From contig CM020618.1 of NCBI GenBank assembly GCA_009829735.1, forward strand, positions 12,692,568 to 12,756,567: DNA of 64,000 nucleotides, read 5' to 3'. Position 1 is the first letter of the stretch, and each line of letters starts with the position of its first letter. Under the pieces are notes generated by a model that searched no databases, was not told the DNA's origin, and saw only the letters and a program-made list of their open reading frames with translations. Source of the DNA: Pyropia yezoensis. Its lineage: Eukaryota; Rhodophyta; Bangiophyceae; Bangiales; Bangiaceae. Below, one piece after another: positions 28,773-40,288 of this stretch. Made by a program: the position numbers and the translations under genes.

Positions 28773-30353
28773 TCAGCGGCAGGGAAGCATGTTCCGGGCT
28801 CTCCGGCGCGGCTTGAGTGCTCGGTTCGCCATCATCGCCGCGTCTGCCGCGGCTACTTCTGCCTCTTGCTCTGCGGCCGCATTCTCCCCTTCGCTCTCTT
28901 CGCTTGACTGCTCGTCGCTTCCACCACCAAGACTGGACGCAGCATGGCTGCCTTCCCCGCTGCCAGAGCCTTCTTCCTCGCGTCGAAGCCTGTTGATTGT
29001 CTTGGCGTGAATGCACGACCACGCGTGAGCCGCGCAAGACAGCTGAAAGCAAAATGCCAGCCTGTGCCGCTTCCCTCTGGGCTTGGCGACGACTGGAGCC
29101 CATGCGCCCTCGTACCGCACAGCGTAGACAGGAAGGTCTGACTTGCGGCCGTAGCTCCCAACCTTGTAGGCACGAGGGTCGTCGTCGTCCTCATCGTCCG
29201 CCCAATCGTCGTCGTCGTCGGGGACCGCACGTCCGCACGAGCTTGGGTATAGTTGAAACAAGGCCTCCAGACTGCCAACGGCGGTGTCAGAAGAAACGTC
29301 ACAGTACGCCTGCCGGAGAGCCGCCGCGTGTCGACAGGAGCTTTCCTTACCCATGGCAAGAAGCAGCTCTGGATGCTCCACCTCAACCCCAGGCGCAGGT
29401 GCTCCGCGTCCAATGACCCCACCGCACGAGCACAGCACGATAACGTGCCCATTGACGAGCGATCCCCACGTAACAATGTACTCACCTGCCTCAATAGTGA
29501 CGAAGGCCCCACCGCAGCTGACACCTGCCCCTTGGATTCTGCTTTCCAACACGTTCCCAGCAACGCGAGCGTCAACTTCCAACAGTGCGCGAAGCTCAAA
29601 GGCAAACCACTCCTTGAGCTCTTCCGGAGTGAATGGCGACCGCCGAGGTCGCTGAATGCGACGGAAGCGCCTCCGGCGCGGCGGCGCGTCCGGTCCGTCG
29701 CCGACTGCGTTCCCATCGTCAGACCCGCCCGCGCCACCTGGATTTTCTCCACCAGCTACTCCTTGACCTCCTAGGCCTCCAACGTCGTCTTCGCCACTCT
29801 CTGCTCCAAGTGTCCCGTCATCGTCGCCCGCATCGGATCCCCCGCCCGCGCCGTCGTCTCCACCGTCCTCTTCTTCCTGGCCGTCTGTTTCAGGCGCCCC
29901 AACGACGCCGACCCCAGCTACGTCCACACCGCCGGCGTTGGCGTGGTCTTGGGAGACTCCTCCTAAACCTCCTCCAGGCGCAGCCCCGCCCTGTTCATCG
30001 GCTTCATCGCCAGCGGCTCCGTTTGCACCATCCTCGACTACTGGGTCAATTGCACCATCTGCCGCCTCGTCGGGCGCAGGACCAGCGGCTTCGTGTGCCA
30101 CATCACCGCACGCAGGTCCAGCACCTCCTTCTGCTCCATCACCACGCTCACCGCCTTCCTCACCTCCTCCACCCAAATGATCAGCTCCGTCCTCGGACGC
30201 GTCGGAAAATGACTGATTCACGTCAGCGTCCACCAAAGTGTCCGACCGCCCGGCTGCCGAAACGAAGATGTCGTCCGGGTCCTCAGAGATAACGGGCGCG
30301 TCGTGAAGGAAAGAAGAGCGAGAAGGCCGCCCTCTCCGCGGTTCATCAGCCAT
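28773..30353 (-). CDS. SWIM zinc-finger protein, N-terminal half of a split KDZ-like gene
   Basis: Open sequence starts at 30569; the Met at 30353 (MADEPRRGRP) is preferred as the preceding part looks non-coding. An acidic Gly/Asp/Glu-rich region is followed by a basic PRRRRFRRIQRPRR patch and a SWIM-type zinc site: C380 and C382 in LCSCGG, C412 and H414 in SSCRHA (numbered from the 30569 start). A second Cys/His group (SCAAHAWSCIH) lies further on. SWIM domains bind DNA or protein and occur in MULE and KDZ transposases. The frame ends at TGA (28773-28775) and continues open in the same frame into the Ulp1 ORF, so both were probably one protein of about 1,300 residues. Confidence 0.65.
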   Translation of the reverse strand: MADEPRRGRPSRSSFLHDAPVISEDPDDIFVSAAGRSDTLVDADVNQSFSDASEDGADHLGGGGEEGGERGDGAEGGAGPACGDVAHEAAGPAPDEAADGAIDPVVEDGANGAAGDEADEQGGAAPGGGLGGVSQDHANAGGVDVAGVGVVGAPETDGQEEEDGGDDGAGGGSDAGDDDGTLGAESGEDDVGGLGGQGVAGGENPGGAGGSDDGNAVGDGPDAPPRRRRFRRIQRPRRSPFTPEELKEWFAFELRALLEVDARVAGNVLESRIQGAGVSCGGAFVTIEAGEYIVTWGSLVNGHVIVLCSCGGVIGRGAPAPGVEVEHPELLLAMGKESSCRHAAALRQAYCDVSSDTAVGSLEALFQLYPSSCGRAVPDDDDDWADDEDDDDPRAYKVGSYGRKSDLPVYAVRYEGAWAPVVAKPRGKRHRLAFCFQLSCAAHAWSCIHAKTINRLRREEEGSGSGEGSHAASSLGGGSDEQSSEESEGENAAAEQEAEVAAADAAMMANRALKPRRRARNMLPCR

Positions 30354-33083
30354 GCGAAATGTGCGGGGTCGACGCGCGCCCCACGCAGCACAGTACAGGG
30401 GCTTCGTCGCACAAGCCGTGGAAAAGACCGTCGTCAGGCACGGCGCTCCCGTGCTTGCAGGTGGCCCACGCGGCAAGCTGAAGATGAAGAGATGACTGGA
30501 CAAAGCCGGCGTCACGGCGCACGCCAAACGATCTCTGCGCCAAACGCGAAGGGCGCACCAGGAGTGCACGCGTGGAGACGGTCGTTACCACACCGCGGCA
30601 ATCCACGCACCGCGCAACGGAAGCCTTCGCGTTGAGGTTTCGTATTACGCCGAACACGTGCTTTCGGCGCTTTCCCGAGAGTCGCATTTTGTGCCGAAAT
30701 ATTGTGTTGTGCCGCGAGGCTGGTTCCTGCCGAGCTGTTTTTGTGCCGAACCTCTCCCTGATGCCTGATGCCTCACAAAAGACCCAGCGCCAAGTCCTCT
30801 CTCACATGACAAACTCCCGCACCTGAACACTCAGGCATGGAGCTCATCTCGGGCAAGTCGCTTCCCGAAGCATTTTTGGGTGCCACCCAAAGTGATGCAG
30901 GTAAGGTTGCACTGTGCGTTTCAGCGCAGGCTGGGATGGTCATCGGAAGTGAGTCTGTTCAAGAAGAATGGAGGGACCTGTGATATTTCCAGTGAGGAGG
31001 ATGAAGAAGAAAGAAGACCAGTATAACCTTCGGAAGGCGCACTTTGATACGAAGCGCCGACCAGACCATCGCCAGCATGGACATCGTCATACAAAACATA
31101 CAAAACAACGAGGTAATCATTGCAACGAAGACAATAAAAAATGGGTAAATTGCCGCTGGCCACGACCGCCGCCATCATGGCGATGATTGCTGCCGCCCTG
31201 TGAAGTCTTGCACAGGAGTGGGCAGTGGAGATGCAGCCCAGGACATCGGCACCAGAAGTCACAGGGTGGATGGTGGGGGGGAAGAACTGTTGAGAGCCAG
31301 TCGCCACCACACCATCCCCAGGAATTGTTAGCCCCCAATAGCGTTGCCACCGTTCTGTCTGATCACGGCGTAAGATGGGGGGAAGACAGCTTGGAGAACA
31401 TCAAGTGCTGCAGTCCACCCGGCGGAAGGCAAATGAGATTGCTGATAAGGAACTGCGGACTGGTCCAGGAACAGACCGGCCTTGCTGTTGGAAATGTAGC
31501 GGCAGTGGTGCGTGGTGAGCATGAGCTGCCGTCGCTCGTGGCTCTCTTGTGTGAAGTTGAACGGACGAACACTTTTGCACCACCCGGCAATGCTGGGTCG
31601 GGCGCCTCCGCCGGATATTGCGGCCATAGTGACCGCCGACTTGGCCGCGGGCGTGCCAATCGTGCGGATGCCGCGGCCGTTGCCGCCGCTGCCGTGCGTA
31701 TGTACCGCAGCTACCGCTGCCACCACCGCAAAGGAGGCCACCTCACAGGTGTGGGCGCGCATCGCCTCGGGCCAGACAGCACGGCGTGACCCGCCGCCTC
31801 CGCGAAGCGATGCTACGCGGTCAACCGGGGCCTGCTCAATGGGAACCTGCTGCACAGCCACGCCGCCTTCTTCCACGAACGGGTGATGGCCGCCGTGTCG
31901 ATACCGCGGCTCAAGCTGCCGTCGCCGCCGCCGCGGTGAGCGGGTCCGCATGCAGCCGTCGCCAACAAGGCTGCCCCAGTAGCGTAGGCGCGCATCGCTT
32001 CTGATAACTGCAACAAGGATCTTCCCGTCGCCACGTCACCCGAGGCTCAGCTGGCCTCCGGGCGGCCGTCTGCTGTAGTCGTTGTGCCGCTCCTGTGCCA
32101 GCGGCGCGGGCTGGGGCGAATATGGCGCCGGCCAGGACAATGGTTGAGGTCACTATCGCCACCGCGACGGCTGTGCCATGCCTGACACGCCTCTATCTCC
32201 CATCGGTGGCCGGCCGCTGCGGGCTTCCTGCTACGAAGTACCCCTGCAGCGATGCTGGGCGCAACCACCAGAAGATCTGTCCGTAGTCCATGACGCGGCG
32301 ACGGCGGTGGCCGCGGCGACAGCGACAGCCGCGGAGACTACCGAGGTAGCCGCTGCCGAGGTGGCGGTGCCACGCAAGGGCGCCTCTGTTGCCGGCGCGC
32401 CGCCGGTCGACACTCCGAGATTCGGCGACGCTGCGGTAAAGCCCGCTGGCGTAACAACGTACGTCGCACCGCCTGTCAGGCTCGTTTCTTGAGTGTTGCG
32501 ACTTCGCCCGCGCCGTGGAGACACGCTGCGTGAGGTGCCTTTTGGGCCATCCGCGGAACGGTGCGAGTGTTGGCAAGGCCTGCCGGTTGCTTGCGAGTTG
32601 CGTGTTATCGTGCCGAAATGAGGGATGACACCAACATCACATCGCGCCGACGCGAATCACGCTCTTGCGCGAAAATGCGAATGCCCATGAAGTTCAGGGA
32701 AATGCTGAGCACAAGATCTCTGGATGAGCGTTAAAACTTCACACAGGGTTCGGGGATATGGGTACTGCATGAGCAAGAATCGGCTCAGCGAGTCTGTCCA
32801 GAAGGACTCCCTCCGGTGCCTTACGCAGCATCGTGCCGACGCCAAGGTTTGTGCCGACGGCCTGGTTTAAGGCGGTACGTGATCGCACCGCGCGCCCGAC
32901 GGCGAGGCCGACAACACTGGGCCCTGTCGGCATTTCAGGGGGGGGGGGAGTCTGAGGATCCTGAGCTTCCCTGCCTGTGGACACTATGACCTCTCCCCGA
33001 CGCCTTCCGCCCCTCCCCCAATCCCCGACATGCTCCCTGCGCCGCTGCTTCCTCCGACTCCACGTCCCCCCCCGCCAACCGGC

Positions 33084-33260
33084 GCGGCCTCCCCCTCCGC
33101 CTCACGCACATACGCGCCCCCCCCGCCGCGCCCACCAACCTCCCCCCCAACCCTTTGCCGCGGCCTCCCCCTCCGCCTCACGCACATGCGCGCCCCCCCC
33201 GCCGCGCCCACCAACCCCCCCCCCAACCCTTTGCCGCGGCCTCCTCCGCCCCGCCCACTT
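33084..33260 (+). repeat. 76-bp tandem repeat, two copies plus partial third
   Basis: Units start at 33084, 33160 and 33236 with GCGGCCTCC. The first two are nearly identical and Pro/Arg-coding in several frames; the third diverges after about 15 bp. Confidence 0.9.
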
Positions 33261-34097
33261 ACCCGCCACCAACCCCGTCGGACCTCTGTCGCCTGTTGCT
33301 GCAATCGCCACACAACACGCACTCGACGTTTTTCTCGTCGCGGTCGGCCCCGGTCACCGGCAGAAGAGTCGCTGCCCGCGCCGGCCGCCGGGCTGCGCCA
33401 ACTCCTTGCGCCGGCGGTACTCGCTGGCGCCCCTCGAAGGCGCTGCTGGCGCCGGGAAGAACGCGGCGCGCTGCCGCCGTGGCTTCTTGAGAGTATTTTC
33501 AGCAGAGACCAGGCGTTGGAGCTCGCCCGCCGGGGCTGTGCCCCCCCCGGCCCTCCGCCTGACGAGGGGGACCTGTTGACGGTCGTGCCGGCCGTCAGAG
33601 CCATCATAGCGCGGGAGTGCGTTTTGGGAGGCGGCGCAAGTGGTCGTGGCGTGCAGGAGGTACCTCAGGACGCCGGGAAGAGGCGATAGAGGAGGCATCC
33701 ACCCCGACGCTGCTGCTTCCAGCTCATCACGGGCGCAGTCCCTGCCGCCGCACCCGCAGGCCCGGAAAGTCCCTGTCGCAGCACTTCCCTTCTTTCTCGC
33801 CAGCACCCCCCAGGGACCACCCCAGCGCCTGCAAGCAGCCCCCGCGAAGCTCACCCGGACGCACGCAGCCCCCGCACCACACTTCAGACTCCAACCCGCT
33901 CCTTGTTCGCGCCCTAAGCCAGCGCTCTTTCTTGTCTGGGGCCGGGCGGCGTCTTTCCTGTCTGGGGCAGGGCGGCGTCGCCAGCCCCCCCACTCTTTCA
34001 CAGTACTGATTTGATTCCGATGGCGCTTTGGCGAGCGGCGCCCGCAGCGAGCGCCGCCCCCCCTGCCCGTTGCGTCAGTTGATCAGTGGCGGAAGCC

Positions 34098-34213
34098 GTC
34101 CGGCGGCGGCAGCCCGGCGGCAGCGCGGTACTGGCGCCCCACGCCTCCCCACCCCGTCCGACGGCGGCAACCCGGCGGCGGCGTCGTACTGGCGCCCCAC
34201 GCCCCCCCACCCA
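34098..34213 (+). repeat. 58-bp imperfect tandem repeat, two copies
   Basis: Units begin with GTCCG at 34098 and 34156 and share TACTGGCGCCCCACGCC; several substitutions separate them. Confidence 0.8.
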
Positions 34214-34489
34214 CATGGCAGCTCCGGGCCCCCCCCAGGGGTGCCTTGCTCACATGTGCAAAATGCACGCGGCTTCGTGTAAAATACGGCGTGCATAACC
34301 CGAGCAGTCTTAGTGGTCGCAAAAGCCACCTTACATAGAGAATGGGCCAATAGACTGGCTCGCGCACAGCGCCCGTATCCATCTCTCGCCACACAACGCG
34401 GTCAATCTGCGTGAGAAAAGCCCCGCGACCAGGTCTCGTGTGGCGAGGTCGGATCCCCCCCCCCACTCTGGAGAGGCCGTACGGGGGCC

Positions 34490-34512
34490 TTCGGCACGGA
34501 TTCCGTGCCGAT
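34490..34512. repeat. Perfect hairpin of the TTCGGCAC family
   Basis: TCGGCACGGA (34491-34500) and TCCGTGCCGA (34502-34511) are perfect reverse complements around one base. It resembles the hairpins at 11642, 23496, 25306 and 25371. Confidence 0.85.
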
Positions 34513-34958
34513 CTAGCGTGCCGCAGGGCCTCTATGGCCTGGATTGGCCGCCGTTCCAGGCCGTATGGGCACTTCATGTTTACGTGCCGGCGAATGGTCA
34601 CGGTTCCTTTACGGCGACGACGGGATTATGATCGGCTGCGACTGTGTCCTCAGATGCGGCGGGATTACGAAGTTGGCGCAGCGCTCACTGTTTAAATCCT
34701 ACTACGGTGAGGAATGGGTCAGCATGTGACCCCCGTTCGTGCACACACAAAACCCGCCATTTTGATCTCGATCGGCATTCGGGCAAGACGGGCATGTCCG
34801 GTCCGCCCCGCATGGCCGGGAGGACCCTCCGTGCTGTTCAGGCGTGCTCTCCGGCGCAAAAACTCGGTTTCAGGTCCTGTCTTTTTTACCACAGGCCCGG
34901 AGCGCGATGCTGATCAGGTTCACCTATCGCTCCCGAGGCTCAAATGAGACAGCTCAGA

Positions 34959-34980
34959 GCCCTCTTCGGTAATGCAACCC
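34959..34980 (+). repeat. Harbinger left terminal inverted repeat
   Basis: GCCCTCTTCGGTAATGCAAC begins the repeat. It pairs with the right end, read in reverse complement from 40310, at 19 of 22 positions. A further subterminal match around GTCCGCGGATC follows at shifted spacing. Confidence 0.85.
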
Positions 34981-36022
34981 AGTCCGCGGATCTGCAGTGC
35001 GGATCCGCGGATTCATAGGAAATCGAGCCTCTTGGGGCCAGCCCCAGATCCTCATCGCAGACACCTCGAGGACCAGGTTTACGAGTGCGGATTTGCGCGC
35101 GCACGTGGGGTAAGTGTGACTGGACGATCGAACGGACCGGAAGAAGTCCACCGATGGGTCGCATTTCGCCAAGTCATTCGGCCAAGGCATCAAAATCTTT
35201 GGCTCGTCCGCTCACGCCATCCACTCCAACATCCACCCCCCGACGCACCTCCCCCGACGACACTTGCCCGTACACTTGGCACAACCACACGCACTCCGAC
35301 CACCGCAGGCCAATTGCGCGACCGCCCCCTGCGCCCCCTTCGACAGCCGCACGCGCCACTACACTTGGCACAACCTCCTACACACGGTGCCTACTCTCCC
35401 CCGTCCATCGTCACCGCCTCCGCCCCCCCCCTCCCCGGCCTAAATGGTGCTGGCCGTGCCGCTGCTGTCTACCACCGCGGCGGTGCTCCCTCCCCCCACC
35501 TCATCCCGGTGCAGGCCGTACCCGTGCTGTAAACCACCTCGTTGAGCTCTCTCCCATCTTCCTTTTCGCGCTGGCCGCGCCGGCGCTGGCCGCCGCCGCG
35601 GCGGTGCTCCCCTCCCCTGCCTGGCCGTGCCGGACGTGCCGCTGCGGCCGGCCTCCGCTCTGGCGGTCCATCCCCCACTCGTCGCGCCGCCCGACGTGCG
35701 GGAGCTGCTGGCTACCGCGGCGGCGGCCACCTACCCATCTGTCGGTGCCTGACGTGCCAATGCTGTGGGCTGTCGCGTCGGTGCTCTTCCCCTTCCTCGG
35801 GTCGTTGCCTACCGTGGGGCAGCTGGTGGCCGCCACGGCGGTGTGGCTCTTCCCCTCTGCTGGTCAACAACGTGCCGTTTCTCCTGGCTACTGTGTCGGC
35901 TCACCCACCTCTCCCCTTCGCTGACGACACGTACGGCGGCTACTTTGCGCCGCGTCGGAGGCTCCCACCCCCCCTTCCGTCACGCCACTCGAGTCGCCTG
36001 AGGGTGTGAGGGGTGCTCATAC

Positions 36023-37318
36023 ATGGGGGACTCGTTGGGGATATTTGATGAGGAGGATTACATCTGTTTTTCGGGTATGGGTGTGAGCGGGGATGTTTTG
36101 TGTGACAGAGAGGTTGGTTTTGGGGGGGTTTTCGGTGGAGAGGGTGGCTCCTCTGTGGGTGGTGTGGCCGATGGTATGGCTGGGTGGCAGGGTGACGACG
36201 ACGATGACCATGAGATGGACCTTCCCATGCACCTTCTAGCCATCTTGCTTTCCGGGGAGAAGAAGGCAACCGAGTGGGTGAGGGATAACGGTCGGGCTTG
36301 GGAGGCAAAGCTATACCGCTCTGACGCGTACTTTCACAAGAGGATGCGCATGTCGCCAGCATCTTTTGAGGAGCTGTTCAAGAGGGTGCTCCCTTTCTTG
36401 CGCGTGGCGGGGGACGGGATAGTGGGCCGGCCCCCGCAGATTGAGCCCCATATCCGGCTCCTAGTTGTCCTGTTTTGGCTTGGACATGGTGGGAGCCAGT
36501 TTACAACCTGCGAGGTCGCTGACATTGCCGAGTCGACTTTCTCCCCCATCTTGAGGGAGACTGTGGACGCCCTTCTTCGCGCGCTTCCCTCCCCGGCGTT
36601 CCCAGAGACCGAGGCGGGCCAGGCCGCTGTGGCGCAGGGATTTGTGCGCAACCTTGAGTGCCGTATACAGAGGGTGGCCGGGGTCATAGACGGCTGTCTT
36701 ATACCTATCAGCACCCCCCCCGCCAAGTACAAGGCGGCCTTTAATACGCGCAAGTGCTTCTATGGTGTGAACCTGCTTGCCATAGTCGACTCGAAGAAGC
36801 GCTTCTTGTGGACTCGCGGTGGGCTGCGGGGGTCCATGTCGGACAGCCGGGCTTTTAGAGAGAGTGCGTGGTACGAAGCCCAGAAGGGAAGCCACCCCAA
36901 GTTGCGCCCTGGATTCTGCCTCTTGGCTGACGGGGGGTTTGCTTTGGAGACATGGCTGCTCAAGCCTTACCCGGAGGAGCAGGTGACGACTGTAGCCAAG
37001 CGCTTGTACAACTACCTTGAGTGCTCGCCGCGCGTGGTGGTGGAGCACGCATTCGGGGAGCTCAAGGGGCGGTGGCGAGTGCTGCACCACGGGGTGTCTG
37101 TGGAGACGGAGTTTGTCCCGTATGTCGTGGAGGCCTGCGTGCGCCTACACAACTTCCTCATCGACATGGGAGACGGTTGGACTCGTTCCGTCGACGCACA
37201 AGCAGGCAACCACCAAGGCATGGCGGCCGACGCGCTGGAGGACGACACGTACGAGCTAGCCGTGCAAATGCGCGACGCATTAGCACAAGCGCTTTACGAA
37301 GAGCACTCTGACGAGTAG
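36023..37318 (+). CDS. Harbinger transposase (DDE_Tnp_4 family)
   Basis: The 431-residue protein has an N-terminal acidic region (1-70), a helix-turn-helix-like segment (about 112-180, with FEELFKRVLPFL and TCEVADIAESTFS) and a C-terminal nuclease. Catalytic acids are visible: D223 in VIDGCLIPI, D303 in LADGGFALETW and E341 in VEHAFGELKGRW. These motifs match PIF/Harbinger transposases and HARBI1. The enzyme would cut at the terminal repeats, normally together with the Myb-like partner encoded further right on the minus strand. Length and motifs are as expected for a functional enzyme. Confidence 0.94.
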   Translation: MGDSLGIFDEEDYICFSGMGVSGDVLCDREVGFGGVFGGEGGSSVGGVADGMAGWQGDDDDDHEMDLPMHLLAILLSGEKKATEWVRDNGRAWEAKLYRSDAYFHKRMRMSPASFEELFKRVLPFLRVAGDGIVGRPPQIEPHIRLLVVLFWLGHGGSQFTTCEVADIAESTFSPILRETVDALLRALPSPAFPETEAGQAAVAQGFVRNLECRIQRVAGVIDGCLIPISTPPAKYKAAFNTRKCFYGVNLLAIVDSKKRFLWTRGGLRGSMSDSRAFRESAWYEAQKGSHPKLRPGFCLLADGGFALETWLLKPYPEEQVTTVAKRLYNYLECSPRVVVEHAFGELKGRWRVLHHGVSVETEFVPYVVEACVRLHNFLIDMGDGWTRSVDAQAGNHQGMAADALEDDTYELAVQMRDALAQALYEEHSDE

Positions 37319-38373
37319 TTAGACGGGCTAAATGTGACCCAATTTGCAAGGTTTTCGTCCTGGACCCAGTAGGCGTCCCCTTCTGGGCCATCATCCCCCC
37401 ATGTACGGCCAATTATTACTTCTTGAACTACACTATATGAGCTCTTTAAGCCCAGCACGCGTCCAAGTACCACATGGAGAACACGCAATCCCACGCAGTA
37501 CATGTGCCAGCCACGCTCTCCGTTCAAGAAGATGAGCGGATCATGAGCGGCAGTGGGACCGCTGCCCTCCCGCAGCCCCCCACCGTCCCACCACCGTGTG
37601 GGGGGTCTCTGCCACATCCAGCGTCGGCAAAGCGCCACCGAGCTGCGCTGGATAGCCAGTCGTGGCGGCGGTCGCGGTTGATGGGAATAGCGCGGCAGGT
37701 GACGGTGCCGTGGAGACGGTGGACATCCGTGCGGTCTCTGCGGCGGACGCGATGGCACCGGCCGGCGGCGCTGTGCTCGGACCGCGGCCTACCCCACTCC
37801 TCCCTTCCGGCGTGGCACCCTGCTCCATCCTCACCACCCTCTCCGGCTGGGCGCCCGTCACGTGTCTAGTGCTGCCGGCGGCCGGCGGTGCCCACCCCCA
37901 CCCGCCGGCGGCGGCGGCGGCGGCGGCGCGCCTCAGCTTCTCTGGCTGGGCCGCCGCGGGGAAGTGGGGCACCCCCGGCGCCGCCGCCGCCGCCGTATCG
38001 GCGGCGGCACTGCGGTCGGTAACGGCGATCCACGCGGCCGAGGCGGTGGAGGCGGCGGCCTCGGTGACGAGGCCGGGGGGGGGGGGCGGGCGCACAGGTC
38101 GCCACGTGGGCGGCCGTGACGGCCGACTTAGTGGGGCCTAACGTCCATCGGGTGATGCGGGCGACGTGGGGGGGCGGGGGGGGAGACGAGGGGGGAGGGG
38201 GGGGGGGTTCTGAGGACGGGGAGGCACCGGGGCGGGGGTTTGGGGCGGGGGCGCGGTGCGACCCAGACCTGTTCCCTCGTCCCAGGACGTGCCATCTACG
38301 TGCTGCACTCGGACATGGTTCTTTCTACCAGCCCCCCCCCCTCCCTACCGCCGCCTCCCCGCTACTAGCTGGG

Positions 38374-39971
38374 TCACCCACGAGCGCACCCACCATTCCC
38401 TCCCCCCCCCGTCATCTCCTGTCTCATCTCGGGTCCTCCAATCCCTCCCGCCCCCGCCGCCGGACCCGAGCCGTCTCCTTCCGGGCGTTGCCCTCCGGCA
38501 CTAGCCGGAGCTGCACTCCCCCCTGCTTCCGCCACTCCCAGTGCCAGACTGTCGCCACCCCCTCTCAGGGACTCGAACTCGCGACGCATCTCCACCACAC
38601 GCGCCACCGAGACGCCCGATTCGGCAATTTTCAGCATTTGGGACGTCATGCTTTCCTCGTACAGCCGCTTCTGCTCCTCCTGCTTGTTTTTCTCCTCCAT
38701 GCGCGCCTCGCGCTCGCGCACGTGGACCATCCTCTGCGCCAGCACCATTCGATCTGCCTGGTACTTGTGGTTCCACTCGGCCTGCTCTCGCGCCAGCTTG
38801 TCGCGGGATTCCCGGTCCCCCTTGTTCCCGGAAAGCGTGTCGACCAGACGGTCCAGCGCCTCCGCCTTCTTCCCACTACTGGGCTTCTTCCGCTTGAGGG
38901 CCCCGCGGGGAACCACCCTGGCGTTGGCGGCCTCGGCCAGCCCCGCATCGCCGCGAATGGCTGGCGCGCGGGGGGGCGTCTGAACGGGCGGAGATGCGCT
39001 CCTGCCGCGCATGCGTGAATCAGACCGAGATGAGGGAGTAGTTGTGCGGCCTCGTGAGACCGAGCCTGCACGCGGAGACGGCGTACCTCGATCAGGCGGG
39101 GGGGTCGCGCTGGGCGAGCGACTGCTCAGCGAAGGTGACACCCTCGCCGCGGGCGGGCCTGCGCGACGGCGCCGAGGGCGGTCCCTCCCGCCCACCTCTT
39201 CGCTGGCGGAAAAGCCATCGCCTGTGGGGAACTCTGGGCGAGAGGGAGGCGTACCCGGGGGTGGGGGGGTACTCGAGCGGGGGTGCCCAGACTCCAGTAC
39301 AATCTCGCGCTCCACCTCTGCGGTGGCCCCCCAGATGGAGTGCCCTGTTCCGTAGTCAACAAATTCTGCTGTCGACCATGCAGGCAGACACATACAAAAA
39401 AAAAAAGAGGCATGTACACGGAGTCATGGTCAGTGATTCTGTCACAATAAAGGACTGGGGCGGGCATGCGTCACAACATTCATGAGAGGGGCACCAAAGC
39501 GGGTCAGCACCTAATAAAGAAAGTCATGTGCGTACCTTTTTTGTCCTCCACGTCATCCGTGGCAGCGCCCCGGTTGCGGAGCTTGGCGACCGCTTCGTGG
39601 ACAGATCGCCAAAAGCTGCCCAGGCTCTTGATCTTGGCTCCAACCTTGGGGCCCGTAAAAAGAACAGCAGGCTTGTGGGCACGGTTCAAGGCCACGGCAA
39701 AGCGCACGTACTCTTTTCCCAGCTGCTTGTTTTTGTTCTTCGCCTTCAGCACATGGTAGGTGCTGCTAGACGTGCTCAGTTGCTCCAGCAACTGCCGCGT
39801 AGCCTGCTCGGTCCACCGAACCTTCTTGACAGCGGGGGACGCAGCCGAGCCGGCGTCGGCCTCCCCGCGCGGGAGCGTCCGCTGGGGTTCATTGCCGCCA
39901 TCGCCACCGGCGGCACCATCTCGTGCGGGCGATGGGTGAAGGGGATCGGAACGGGGAGCGGGGGAAGACAT
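38374..39971 (-). CDS. Harbinger Myb/SANT-like protein (two exons)
   Basis: Exon 1 runs 39971-39536 and exon 2 39365-38374, with donor GTACGC and acceptor AGCAG. Phases agree (one base left over, two bases completing) and give 475 residues. Exon 1 holds a Myb/SANT-like DNA-binding region (VRWTEQATRQLLEQL to FWRSVHEAVAKL). Exon 2 has a basic KRKKPSSGKK patch and a long charged coiled coil (about REQAEWNHKY to MRREFESL). Harbinger elements encode such a protein, which brings the transposase into the nucleus and to the element ends. The start at 39971 (MSSPAPRSDP) is chosen because upstream sequence lacks protein character; 40094 is possible. Confidence 0.8.
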
Positions 39972-40288
39972 GGCTCCGAGAGCGCGTGGCGCCCAAACAC
40001 AAGGTGCGTTGTTGCGGGCTCTGAAGCTACGCATGACGGTCAGCAGTGGCGAAGACCGAGTGCGTTCTGCAGCGTGGCGCCGCGCTCTTGACACCGGCGA
40101 GTTTGATTCTCAGCTTGGGCCAAATTTGTCCCGTCTCAGGGCTCAACCTGGGTAGTTGAGATGTATGGCTGTGGAATTTCCATCCAAAACCCGAACAAAA
40201 GCGCGGATCCTCTGCGACCCCTCCCCAGGGACCGATCAAAGCATGTCGATCGTCCCGGATCCGCGGACTGCTGCGGATGCGCATTCCA

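Larger units (their letters stand above)
25306..30750 (-). mobile_element. KDZ/Zisupton-like element carrying SWIM, CxC and Ulp1 modules
   Basis: Two in-frame ORFs on the minus strand (26598-28769 and 28773-30569) are bracketed by clusters of one short motif. On the left, TTCGGCACGATACG and TTCGGCATAATACG lie at 25306-25396. On the right, the complementary TATTACGCCGAA, GTGCCGAAATATTG and GTGCCGAACC lie at about 30640-30750. No clean terminal repeat or target duplication was found, so the ends are approximate. A transposase-like catalytic block (D-x-ACQ) is not seen in these ORFs, so the unit may be non-autonomous or have lost it. Confidence 0.4.
30751..34489. other. No firm gene; small ORF, decayed repeats, Pro-rich tandem array
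   Basis: A 49-codon ORF (30837-30983) looks coding and contains a strong donor-like GCAGGTAAGG at about 30896, so it could be a first exon, but no continuation was found. At 31.6-32.5 kb there are diverged Ala-rich repeats around GCGCGCATCGC. The 33.0-34.2 kb part is C-rich with tandem repeats, listed separately. Confidence 0.4.

Noticed and set aside
33084..33260. Possible CRISPR-like array
   Set aside because: Only two and a part copies in direct contact, with no spacers; it is a plain tandem repeat in a eukaryotic setting.
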